Positions 1 to 7,741 of a stretch of DNA of 64,000 nucleotides are shown here, piece by piece. The notes under the pieces were generated by a model. It searched no databases and was not told the DNA's origin. It saw only the letters and a program-made list of their open reading frames with translations. Position numbers and translations under genes: made by a program. Each line of letters opens with the position of its first letter. Position 1 is the stretch's first letter. Source of the DNA: Caldimonas tepidiphila (lineage in GTDB: Bacteria; Pseudomonadota; Gammaproteobacteria; Burkholderiales; Burkholderiaceae_C); assembly GCF_003569765.1 (NCBI RefSeq), contig NZ_QXMG01000001.1, positions 186,001-250,000 on the forward strand. Direction: 5' to 3'.

Positions 1-145
1 GCGTCGGCACCTGCGCGAGCGCGCCGTGGATCGCGGCGACGAGCAGGTCGTCGGGCCGCATGTTGCGGAAGGCACCGCGGCCGGACTTGCCGATCGGGGT
101 GCGGGTGGCGGCGACGACGTAGGCGTCCTGGATCTGCTTGCTCAT
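1..145 (-). CDS. Acetyl-CoA C-acyltransferase (thiolase), N-terminal fragment
   Basis: The gene is cut by the window edge, leaving only the first 48 residues. They begin MSKQIQDAYVVAATRTPIGK, the usual opening of degradative thiolases (FadA/PcaF type), with the substrate-loop element TRTPIGKSGRGAFR. The catalytic cysteine and the two C-terminal active-site motifs lie outside. The likely role is thiolytic cleavage of 3-ketoacyl-CoA, the last step of beta-oxidation. It follows the 3-hydroxyacyl-CoA dehydrogenase gene by 20 bp in the same direction and carries a GGAG about nine bases before its ATG, so it is the next gene of the same operon. Confidence 0.9.
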   Translation of the reverse strand, partial: MSKQIQDAYVVAATRTPIGKSGRGAFRNMRPDDLLVAAIHGALAQVPT

Positions 146-165
146 CTGTGTGTCTCCGTCGCTGA

Positions 166-2580
166 TCAGTTGCGCACCGGCTTGCCGGTCTGCAGGAAGC
201 CCATCACGCGCTCCTGGGTCTTGGGGTGCTCGAGCAGCGCGCAGAAGTGCCTGCGCTCGAGCGCCATCAGGTAGTCCTCGGTGACCATCGAACCCGGCTC
301 GACCTCGCCGCCGCAGACCACGTCGGCGATGCAGCTCGCGATGTGGTAGTCGTGGGCGCTGATGAAGCCGCCGTCGCGCATGTTGACGAGCTGCCCCATG
401 ATCGTCGCCTTGCCCGAGCGGCCAGCGACCGGGAAGGGGCGGCGGTGCGGCGCGCGCCAGCCGCTGGCGAACAGCGCCTTGGCCTGCGCGATCGCGACGA
501 ACAGCAGCTCGTCCTTGTTCGGCACGATCACGTCGTCCTCGAGCAGGTAGCCGATCTTGCGCGCCTCGACGGCGCTGGTCGCGACGCGCGCGGTGGCCGC
601 GCTCGTGAAGCCGTCCTTCACGAAGGTCAGGAGGTCCGCCGCGGCGTTGCCGGCCGAGGCCATCTCGGCCGCGCGCCGCGCGATGTAGGTCAGGCCGCCG
701 CCGCCCGGGATCAGGCCGATGCCGACCTCGACCAGGCCGACGTAGCTCTCCATCGCCGCGACGCGGCGGCTGCAGTGCACCGCCATCTCGCAGCCGCCGC
801 CGAGTGCCATGCCGCGCAGCGCCGCGACGGTGGGCACGTTGGCGTAGCGCAGCCGCAGCACCAGGTCCTGCAGCTTCTTCTCCTCGGGCTCGATCGCCTT
901 GGCGCCGCCGGCCATGAAGGCGGGCAGCATCGACTGCAGGTCCGCGCCGGCCGAGAAGGGTTCGTTGGGCGACCAGATCACGACGCCCTGGAATCGCTCC
1001 TCGGCGAGGTCGATCGCGCGGTTCAGGCCCGCGACCACGCCCGGGCCGATCACGTGCATCTTGGTCTTGATCGTGGCGATCACGACCTCGTCGTCGAGCG
1101 TCCACAGGCGGATCGACTCGTCCTCGTGCAGCGTGGTGCCGGCGGTGGCCGCATCGGCGCCCTCCGAGCCGATGACGGTCTCGGGGAAATGCTGGCGGCG
1201 GTAGACGGCGAGGTCGCTGCGCGGCACGTAGCGTCCCTGCGCCGGGCTCCACGAACCTTCCGCCGTATGCACACCGCTGCGCCCGTCGAAGACCCAGTCG
1301 GGCAGCGGCGCGGTCGACAGCGCCTTGCCGGCCTCGATGTCCTCCCGCACCCACTGCGCGACCTGCTGCCAGCCGGCCTGCTGCCACAGCTCGAAGGGGC
1401 CCTGCTTCCAGCCGAAGCCCCAGCGGATCGCGAAGTCGACGTCGCGCGCCGAGTCGGCGATGGCCTCGAGGTGCACGGCGACGTAGTGGAAGGCGTCGCG
1501 CAGGATGGCCCAGACGAACTGGGCCTGCGGGTTGCTCGACTCGCGCAGCAGCTTCAGGCGCTCGGCGGGCGGCTTCTTCAGGATGCGCTCGACGATCGGG
1601 TCGGCCTTGGCGCCGGCGGGCACGTAGTCGGCCTTCGCGGGGTCGAGCCGCAGGATGTCCTTGCCGACCTTCTTGTAGAAGCCCGCGCCGCTCTTCTGGC
1701 CGAGCGCGCCCTTGTCGATCAGCGCGGCGAGCACCGGCGGCGTCGCGTAGCTCGCGTAGAAGGGGTCGTCCTGCAGGTTGTCCTGCAGCGTGCGGATCAC
1801 GTGCGCCATCGTGTCGAGGCCCACCACGTCCGCGGTGCGGAAGGTGCCGGAGCTCGCGCGCCCCATCTTCTTGCCGGTGATGTCGTCGACCACGTCGTAG
1901 CCCAGGCCGAACTTCTGCGCCTCGTGGATGGTCGCGAGCATGCCGGCGATGCCGACGCGGTTGGCGATGAAGTTGGGCGTGTCCTTCGCGCGCACCACGC
2001 CCTTGCCGACGCTGGTGGTGACGAAGCTCTCGAGCTGATCCAGGATCTCCGGGCGCGTCGCCGGCGTCGGGATCAGCTCGACGAGGTACATGTAGCGCGG
2101 CGGGTTGAAGAAGTGGATGCCGCAGAAGCGCGGGCGGATCGCCTCGGGCAGCGCCTCGGCCAGCTTCGTGATCGACAGGCCCGAGGTGTTGGACGCGACG
2201 ATGGCGTGCGGCGCGACGAAGGGCGCGATCTTCGTGTAGAGGTCGAGCTTCCAGTCCATGCGCTCGGCGATCGCCTCGATCACCAGGTCGCAGCCGGCGA
2301 GCAAATCGAGGTGCTCCTCGTAGTTGGCGGGCTGGATCAGCATCGCGTCCTCGGGGATGCCGAGCGGCGCGGGCTTGAGCTTCTTCAGGCCGTCGATGGC
2401 CTTCATCGCGATGGCGCTCTTCGCGGACGGAGAAGACGGGGCCCCTCCCCCGTCTTTGTCCTTGGCCGGAAGATCGAACAGCACCACCGGCACGCGCACG
2501 TTGACGAGATGGGCGGCGATCTGCGCGCCCATCACTCCGGCGCCGAGCACCGCGACTTTTCTCACCTGGAATCGGTTCAT
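166..2580 (-). CDS. 3-hydroxyacyl-CoA dehydrogenase / enoyl-CoA hydratase, FadN/FadB-like
   Basis: This 804-residue bifunctional beta-oxidation enzyme hydrates enoyl-CoA and oxidises the product to 3-ketoacyl-CoA. The dehydrogenase half comes first, with the NAD-binding GAGVMGAQIAAHL near residue 10 and the catalytic-region motif HFFNPPRYMYLVELI; the second 3HCDH domain follows at about 220-440. The crotonase half lies at about 470-710, with FSAGADL and the oxyanion-hole motif GMALGGGCEMA near residue 588. This order is the reverse of E. coli FadB and matches the FadN type. The ATG at 2580 was chosen because GAGGAG sits just upstream and the NAD fold starts at once; a longer in-frame opening would add 31 low-complexity residues. 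It lies between the acyl-CoA dehydrogenase and thiolase genes. Confidence 0.94.
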   Translation of the reverse strand: MNRFQVRKVAVLGAGVMGAQIAAHLVNVRVPVVLFDLPAKDKDGGGAPSSPSAKSAIAMKAIDGLKKLKPAPLGIPEDAMLIQPANYEEHLDLLAGCDLVIEAIAERMDWKLDLYTKIAPFVAPHAIVASNTSGLSITKLAEALPEAIRPRFCGIHFFNPPRYMYLVELIPTPATRPEILDQLESFVTTSVGKGVVRAKDTPNFIANRVGIAGMLATIHEAQKFGLGYDVVDDITGKKMGRASSGTFRTADVVGLDTMAHVIRTLQDNLQDDPFYASYATPPVLAALIDKGALGQKSGAGFYKKVGKDILRLDPAKADYVPAGAKADPIVERILKKPPAERLKLLRESSNPQAQFVWAILRDAFHYVAVHLEAIADSARDVDFAIRWGFGWKQGPFELWQQAGWQQVAQWVREDIEAGKALSTAPLPDWVFDGRSGVHTAEGSWSPAQGRYVPRSDLAVYRRQHFPETVIGSEGADAATAGTTLHEDESIRLWTLDDEVVIATIKTKMHVIGPGVVAGLNRAIDLAEERFQGVVIWSPNEPFSAGADLQSMLPAFMAGGAKAIEPEEKKLQDLVLRLRYANVPTVAALRGMALGGGCEMAVHCSRRVAAMESYVGLVEVGIGLIPGGGGLTYIARRAAEMASAGNAAADLLTFVKDGFTSAATARVATSAVEARKIGYLLEDDVIVPNKDELLFVAIAQAKALFASGWRAPHRRPFPVAGRSGKATIMGQLVNMRDGGFISAHDYHIASCIADVVCGGEVEPGSMVTEDYLMALERRHFCALLEHPKTQERVMGFLQTGKPVRN

Positions 2581-2680
2581 GGCTTCTCCTCGTTGGGGAC
2601 CTGCGGCGCGCTCCCGCGGCGCCGCCGGCATCACTCGTCGGGCGGATGCGCCGGGCGGCGCGCCCGGCTTCACTTCTTGT

Positions 2681-4468
2681 TCAGAACAGCGCCTCGTCCA
2701 CCATCAGCGGCTTGACGCCGGCGCGCGCGGTGCGGATCAGCGTCGCGGTCTCGGGCAGCAACTTGGCGAAGTAGAAGCGCGCGGTGGCGAGCTTGGCGGC
2801 GTAGAACGGGTCGCCGCTGCCCTGCTTCTCGAGCGCGACCTTGGCCATGCGCGCCCAGAAGTAGGCGAACATCAGGTGGCCGCACACGCGCAGGTAGTCG
2901 ACCGCGGCGGCGCCCACCTCGTCGGCATTGCCCATCGCCTTCATGCCGATCTCCATCGTCAGCTTCGTCACCTTGTCGCCGAGGTCGGCGAGCGGGTTGA
3001 CGAACTCCTGCATCTCCTCGTTGATGCCCTCCTCCTCGACGAAGTCCTGCACCAGGCGGCCGAACTTCTTGAGCTTGGCGCCGTTGTCGGCGAGCACCTT
3101 GCGGCCGAGCAGGTCGAGCGACTGGATCGTGTTGGTGCCCTCGTAGATCATGTTGATGCGCGCGTCGCGCACGTACTGCTCCATGCCCCACTCGTGGATG
3201 TAGCCGTGGCCGCCGTAGACCTGCATGCAGGCCGAGGTCGCGATCCAGCCGTTGTCGGTCAGGAAGGCCTTCACCACCGGCGTCACCAGCGCGACGAGGT
3301 CGGCGGCTTCCTTGCGCTCGGCCTCGTCCTCGCTCGCGAGCGACTTGTCGAGCTGCAGCGCGGTCCAGGCGCACAGCGCGCGGCCGCCCTCGGCGTAGGC
3401 GCGCGCGGTGAGCAGCATCTTGCGCACGTCCGGGTGCACGATGATCGGGTCGGCCGGCTTGTCCGGCGCCTTCGGGCCGGTGAGCGAGCGCATCTGCACG
3501 CGGTCCTTCGCGTAGGCGACCGCGTTCTGGTAGGCGACCTCGGTGAGGCCGAGCGACTGCATGCCCACGCCCAGGCGCGCCGCGTTCATCATCACGAACA
3601 TCGCCGCGAGCCCCTTGTGCGGCTCGCCGACCAACTCGCCCACCGCGCCGTCGAGCACGATCTGCGCGGTCGCGTTGCCGTGGATGCCCATCTTGTGCTC
3701 GAGGCCGGCGCAGAAGATGCCGTTGCGCTCGCCGAGCGAGCCGTCCGCGTTGACGCGGAACTTCGGCACGACGAACAGCGAGATGCCTTTCGACCCGGCC
3801 GGTGCGTCGGGCAGCCGCGCGAGCACCAGGTGCACGATGTTCTCGGCCATGTCGTGTTCGCCGGCGGAGATGAAGATCTTCTGGCCGGTGATGCGATAGC
3901 TGCCGTCGCCCTGCGGCTCGGCCTTGGTGCGCAGCAGGCCCAGGTCAGTGCCGCAGTGCGGCTCGGTCAGGCACATCGTGCCGGTCCACACGCCGCTGGT
4001 GAGCTTCGGGAGATAGGTCTGCTTCTGCTGCGACGTGCCGTGCGCGTGCAGCGCCTCGTAGGCGCCGTGCGACAGGCCGGGGTACATCGTCCAGGCCTGG
4101 TTGGCGCTGTTGAGCATCTCGTAGAAGCTCTGGTTCACGAGGTGCGGCAGGCCCTGGCCGCCGTACTCCGGATCGCAGGACAGCGCGGGCCAGCCGCCCT
4201 CGACGTAGGTCGCGTAGGCCTCCCTGAAGCCCTTGGGCGTCGTGACCGCGTGCGTGGCCTTGTCCAGCGTGCAGCCCTCGGCGTCGCCGCTGAGGTTGAG
4301 CGGGAACACCACCTGCGAGGCGAACTTGCCGCCCTCCTCGAGCACGGCGTTGATCGTCTCGGCGTCGATCTCGGCGTGGGGCGGCAGCGCCTTGAGCTCG
4401 TCGACCACGTGGAGCACTTCGTGCATCACGAACTGCATGTCGCGCAGCGGCGGGGTGTACTGGGGCAT
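2681..4468 (-). CDS. Acyl-CoA dehydrogenase, long C-terminally extended (DmdC/FadE-like) type
   Basis: The 595-residue protein is a flavin acyl-CoA dehydrogenase that introduces the 2,3 double bond, the first step of beta-oxidation, passing electrons to ETF. Visible family motifs are TGTMCLTEPHCGTDLG in the flavin-binding middle domain, YGGHGYIHEWGMEQYVRDAR and INMIYEGTNTIQ. The length near 600 and the opening PQYTPPLRDMQFVMHEVL place it with the larger acyl-CoA dehydrogenases annotated as FadE-like or 3-methylmercaptopropionyl-CoA dehydrogenase-like. Which chain length it prefers cannot be read from the sequence. AAGGAG lies eight bases before the ATG. It is downstream of the TetR gene by 30 bp and probably co-transcribed with it. 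Confidence 0.93.
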   Translation of the reverse strand: MPQYTPPLRDMQFVMHEVLHVVDELKALPPHAEIDAETINAVLEEGGKFASQVVFPLNLSGDAEGCTLDKATHAVTTPKGFREAYATYVEGGWPALSCDPEYGGQGLPHLVNQSFYEMLNSANQAWTMYPGLSHGAYEALHAHGTSQQKQTYLPKLTSGVWTGTMCLTEPHCGTDLGLLRTKAEPQGDGSYRITGQKIFISAGEHDMAENIVHLVLARLPDAPAGSKGISLFVVPKFRVNADGSLGERNGIFCAGLEHKMGIHGNATAQIVLDGAVGELVGEPHKGLAAMFVMMNAARLGVGMQSLGLTEVAYQNAVAYAKDRVQMRSLTGPKAPDKPADPIIVHPDVRKMLLTARAYAEGGRALCAWTALQLDKSLASEDEAERKEAADLVALVTPVVKAFLTDNGWIATSACMQVYGGHGYIHEWGMEQYVRDARINMIYEGTNTIQSLDLLGRKVLADNGAKLKKFGRLVQDFVEEEGINEEMQEFVNPLADLGDKVTKLTMEIGMKAMGNADEVGAAAVDYLRVCGHLMFAYFWARMAKVALEKQGSGDPFYAAKLATARFYFAKLLPETATLIRTARAGVKPLMVDEALF

Positions 4469-4498
4469 TTGCGTGTCTCCTTGGGAATCGGACGGGGT

Positions 4499-5233
4499 TC
4501 AGGCGGTGCTGCGCTTGGACTTGCGCGGACGGGGCGCGCCGGCGGCCGGGGCCTGCACCGGCAGCACGGCGACAGGGTCGGCGGGGTTCAGGTAGTGGGA
4601 CACCAGGCGCTCGAAGCCGCTGCGCGCGCGCTCGAGGGCGCCGGGCGAGCGCAGGAAGCGCGCATCGTGGTGCAGCGCGAGGATCAGGCCGTGGATCTCG
4701 AAGGCCATCTGCTGCGGCTCGGTGTCGGCGCGCAGGTGCCCCTCCTCGGTGGCGATGCGCACCGCGCGCTGCAGCGCCTGGTGCCAGGCGCGCACCATGC
4801 CGGCGAGCGCGTCGCGCACGGGGCCCGGGCGGTCGTCGAACTCGACCGCGCCGCTGATGTAGATGCAGCCCGAGTCGATCTCGACCGCGACGCGCTGCAC
4901 CCAGCGGTCGAACAGCGCGCGCAGCCGCGGCAGCCCGCGCGGCTCGCGGATCGCCGGATGGAAGACCTCGTCCTCGAACTTGTTGTGGTACTCGCGGATC
5001 ACCGAGATCTGCAGTTCCTCGCGCGAGCCGAAGTGCGCGAACACGCCCGACTTGCTCATCTGCATCAGCTCGGCAAGCACGCCGATCGACAGCCCTTCGA
5101 GCCCGACCTGCGAGGCGAGGCTCAGCGCCGCCTCGAGGATCGCGGCCCGCGTCTGCTGGCCCTTCTGCGCGCCGCGCCCTTCGCGGGCGGCTTCGCGCGG
5201 GGGCTTGGCAGAGGAGGAAGACGAAACAGCCAC
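4499..5233 (-). CDS. TetR/AcrR-family regulator of the beta-oxidation operon
   Basis: The protein has a low-complexity N-terminus (about 25 residues) and then a TetR DNA-binding domain: QQTRAAILEAALSLASQVG, followed by the recognition helix region MSKSGVFAHFGSREEL. The remaining 170 residues form the ligand-binding part, ending in a Pro/Arg/Lys-rich tail. Acyl-CoA is the likely effector by context, since it is the first gene of a leftward operon with acyl-CoA dehydrogenase, FadN-type enzyme and thiolase. The start is a GTG with GGAGG five bases upstream. A perfect 12-bp palindrome 20 bp before the start suggests autoregulation of the whole operon. Confidence 0.9.
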   Translation of the reverse strand: MAVSSSSSAKPPREAAREGRGAQKGQQTRAAILEAALSLASQVGLEGLSIGVLAELMQMSKSGVFAHFGSREELQISVIREYHNKFEDEVFHPAIREPRGLPRLRALFDRWVQRVAVEIDSGCIYISGAVEFDDRPGPVRDALAGMVRAWHQALQRAVRIATEEGHLRADTEPQQMAFEIHGLILALHHDARFLRSPGALERARSGFERLVSHYLNPADPVAVLPVQAPAAGAPRPRKSKRSTA

Positions 5234-5548
5234 GAGGCCTCCGGAATAAAACGAACGATCGTTCTATTTTGCAGAAAAGTCGGGCCGTCGGGGAGATCGG
5301 ACACAGAAATTTCTCGGCCTTGACCTCCGTCCCCGGGGAGGACGGGCAAGAACCAAGGGAAAACCCCGAGCCGGATTCGCGTCGCGCGGGCTGCGCCAAG
5401 CCAGTTTGTGGCCGCCGCGGCAGGGGCGCAAGTCCCCGCCCGCCGGCCTTCACCGCCCCCCCGGCACCTCGCGCTGCGGCAATCGCTAGCATCTGCGGCA
5501 GGCGCCGGGGGGCGCGTGTCGGGAGGCCGACGGAAAGGACGAGCGGAG
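5234..5548. other. Divergent intergenic region between tetR and ketopantoate reductase genes
   Basis: This 315-bp stretch holds no credible gene. It contains the TetR palindrome at 5253-5264 in an AT-richer patch, which probably overlaps the leftward promoter. Farther right there is a GC-rich partial inverted repeat around 5325-5350 whose role is unclear. Rightward promoter elements could not be identified with confidence. Confidence 0.5.
5253..5264. promoter_or_regulatory. TetR operator, perfect palindrome GAACGATCGTTC
   Basis: The 12 bases are exactly self-complementary and are flanked by AAAAC on one side and TATTTT on the other, so the symmetry partly continues outward. This is the usual form of TetR-family operators in Burkholderiales. 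It lies 20-31 bp upstream of the GTG start of the tetR gene, where a repressor would block the promoter. Autoregulation is inferred from position. Confidence 0.7.
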
Positions 5549-6559
5549 ATGAGGATTGCGATCGTGGGGCTGGGCGCCGTCGGCGGCCTGATGGCGGCGC
5601 GGCTGGCGGCGGCGGGCCGGCCGGTGAGCGCGCTGGCGCGCGGCGAGACGCTGCGCGTGGTGCGGGAGCAGGGGCTGCGGCTCGTCGAGGCGGGCGGCGA
5701 GGAGAGCCTGCAGCGCATCGAGGTGGCGGGGAACCCGGCCGAGCTCGGCGTGCAGGACCTCGTCGTCGTGGCCCTCAAGGCGCCGGCGCTGCCCGCGCTC
5801 GCGCCCGGGCTCGCGCCGCTGATCGGGCCGGACACCATCGTGCTGACCGCTATGAACGGCGTGCCGTGGTGGTTCCTGCAGACGCCGCGGGGCACGGGCG
5901 GCCTGCCTCCCGAGGCGCGCCGGCTCGCCTCGGTGGACCCGCAGGGCCGCACCGAGGCGGCGCTGCCGCTCGCGCGGGTGCTGGCCGGGGTGGTGCACTG
6001 GACCAGTAGCACGCCGCGGCCCGGCGTCGTGCGTCACGGCTTCGGCCGGCGCCTGATCGTCGGCGAGCCGGCCGGCGGCGTCAGCGAGCGCGTGCGGCGG
6101 GTCGCAGCCGTGCTCGGCGAATCGGGGCTGCAGGTCGAGCCGGGCGAGGACATCCGGCAGGACCTGTGGTTCAAGCTCTGGGGCAACATGACGATGAACC
6201 CCGTGTCGGCGCTGACGCTCGCAAGCTGCGACCGCATCCACGACGACCCGCTGGTGGCGGCTTTCGTGCTGCGCGCGATGGCCGAGGCGGCCGAGGTGGG
6301 CGCGCGCATCGGCTGCCCGATCCACCAGAGCGGCGAGGAGCGCATGGCCATCACGCGCCAGCTCGGCGCCTTCAAGACCTCGATGCTGCAGGACGTCGAG
6401 GCGGGCCGGCCGCTGGAGCTCGATGCGCTGGTCGGCGCGGTGCACGAGATCGGGCGCAAGCTGGGCCTCGCGACGCCGAACATCGATGCGCTGCTCGGCC
6501 TGACGCGGCTGATGGCGGCCTCGCGCGGCCTCGGTAATGCGGAGCCGGCGGGGCGCTGA
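5549..6559 (+). CDS. 2-dehydropantoate 2-reductase-like protein (ApbA/PanE family)
   Basis: The 336-residue protein begins MRIAIVGLGAVGGLMAARLA, the NADP-binding Rossmann motif (GxGxxG) of ApbA/PanE proteins. The C-terminal helical domain contains FKLWGNMTMNPVSALT, matching the KxxxN region that binds ketopantoate in this family, and FKTSMLQDVEAGRPLELDAL. The family reduces 2-dehydropantoate to pantoate in coenzyme A synthesis, but many paralogues act on other 2-oxo acids, so the substrate is not certain. The start ATG follows GAGCGGAG. It stands alone, divergent from the TetR gene. Confidence 0.88.
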   Translation: MRIAIVGLGAVGGLMAARLAAAGRPVSALARGETLRVVREQGLRLVEAGGEESLQRIEVAGNPAELGVQDLVVVALKAPALPALAPGLAPLIGPDTIVLTAMNGVPWWFLQTPRGTGGLPPEARRLASVDPQGRTEAALPLARVLAGVVHWTSSTPRPGVVRHGFGRRLIVGEPAGGVSERVRRVAAVLGESGLQVEPGEDIRQDLWFKLWGNMTMNPVSALTLASCDRIHDDPLVAAFVLRAMAEAAEVGARIGCPIHQSGEERMAITRQLGAFKTSMLQDVEAGRPLELDALVGAVHEIGRKLGLATPNIDALLGLTRLMAASRGLGNAEPAGR

Positions 6560-6616
6560 AGGGGTACGCCGGCGCGGTCAGGCGTGGCGCCTCGGAAGCA
6601 AGATTGGCGCCATGAC

Positions 6617-6646
6617 TTGAAGGGCGAACGGAAATTGCTCTATCCT
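6617..6646 (+). promoter_or_regulatory. Candidate sigma70 promoter for the HNH gene
   Basis: TTGAAG at 6617-6622 and TATCCT at 6641-6646 are separated by 18 bases, a reasonable sigma70 arrangement, in a locally AT-richer stretch about 40 bp before the HNH protein start. It was recognised by eye only. Confidence 0.45.
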
Positions 6647-6684
6647 GCGTAAACACGATCTTTGTCGTGTGGAGCGGATTTCCC

Positions 6685-7242
6685 ATGGACGTGCTGCAGC
6701 TCGACGTGTCGGGCCGACCCCAGGCCTGGATTTCTCCCAAGGAGGCGGCGATCCTCTACGCCTGCGACGAGGTGTCGTGGACGCTCGGCGCCCCCTTCAT
6801 CGTGCTGCGCGGCGGCTGGCAGCGCTCCAGCGGCAGGCAGTCGCGCATCGAGGTGCACCCGATCGTCGCGGTGCGCGGCGTGGTCCCGAGCCGGGCCTGG
6901 CGCACGCAGCCGGCGATCACCAACCTGAAGCTGTTCGCGCGCGACCGGCACCTGTGCGCCTACTGCGGCGGCCTGTTCGCCACCGACGACCTCACGCGCG
7001 AGCACATTCAGCCCACCTCGCGCGGCGGCGAGGACGCCTGGATGAACGTCATCACCGCATGCCGTTCCTGCAACGGCCGCAAGGGCAGCCGCACGCCGGA
7101 GGAGGCGCGCATGCCGCTGCTCTACCTGCCCTACGTGCCGAGCCTGCACGAGGACATGATCCTGCGCGGGCGCCGCATCCTCGCGGACCAGATGGAATTC
7201 CTGCTCGCGAGCGTGCCGCGCTCGAGCCGGCTGCACGGCTGA
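6685..7242 (+). CDS. HNH endonuclease-family protein
   Basis: The 185-residue protein carries a C-terminal HNH domain. LFARDRHLCAYCGG supplies the first Cys pair, LTREHIQPTSRGGEDAWMN gives the EH motif and the middle Asn, and ACRSCNGRKGSRTPEEA supplies the second Cys pair, forming a zinc-stabilised beta-beta-alpha-metal nuclease fold. The first 80 residues (VSWTLGAPFIVLRGGWQR onward) have no recognised domain. The ATG was preferred over an in-frame GTG at 6667 because GGAG lies ten bases before it. Similar stand-alone proteins are common in Burkholderiales chromosomes, so a defence role should not be assumed from the neighbouring helicase alone. Confidence 0.85.
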   Translation: MDVLQLDVSGRPQAWISPKEAAILYACDEVSWTLGAPFIVLRGGWQRSSGRQSRIEVHPIVAVRGVVPSRAWRTQPAITNLKLFARDRHLCAYCGGLFATDDLTREHIQPTSRGGEDAWMNVITACRSCNGRKGSRTPEEARMPLLYLPYVPSLHEDMILRGRRILADQMEFLLASVPRSSRLHG

Positions 7243-7272
7243 GCGCGGCCCGGGGCCCGCCCGTCGCGGCGC

Positions 7273-7491
7273 TCACATCCCGAGCACCTGCGCCAGCCGC
7301 GGCACGACCTCCTGCGAGTCGATGCCGAGCACGTACATCAGCCGTTCGGCGATGCCCTGCGGGTCATGGGCGACCATCCACGCGACCAGCGCGCTTCCCC
7401 CCAGCCACAGCAGGCCGCATCGCAAGGCCACCAGCACGAAGAACACCGCGATGCCGACGAGCGGGAAGGAGAGCTGAGAGAAGTCGAACAT
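7273..7491 (-). CDS. Small hypothetical membrane protein
   Basis: This 72-residue product has one clear hydrophobic segment (about residues 8-32, FPLVGIAVFFVLVALRCGLL) followed by a soluble tail of about 40 residues ending in EVVPRLAQVLGM. No family was recognised. The ATG at 7491 was chosen because the membrane segment begins shortly after it; a longer in-frame opening to 7611 is also possible. No strong ribosome-binding site is visible. It converges with the HNH gene and lies downstream of the helicase gene on the same strand. Confidence 0.5.
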   Translation of the reverse strand: MFDFSQLSFPLVGIAVFFVLVALRCGLLWLGGSALVAWMVAHDPQGIAERLMYVLGIDSQEVVPRLAQVLGM

Positions 7492-7741
7492 GATGCCTGC
7501 CCACGCCTGGAAGACCGGCGCCTGCTCCAGCGGACGCCATCCTGTGGCCGCCGAGAAGTTGCGCCTGCTTGCGATAAGTCCGGGTCCATGGTGAACCTTT
7601 GTCAGCTCCACCGCTTCCCCGCATCTGCAGGAGTCCCCGATGGGAACCTGCTTCTGCCCGCCTATATGTTTCCCAAATCGCGCGCACTGGTCACGATCAA
7701 TTACACGACGTAACTTCTATGACCAAAATAAAACAAAAACT

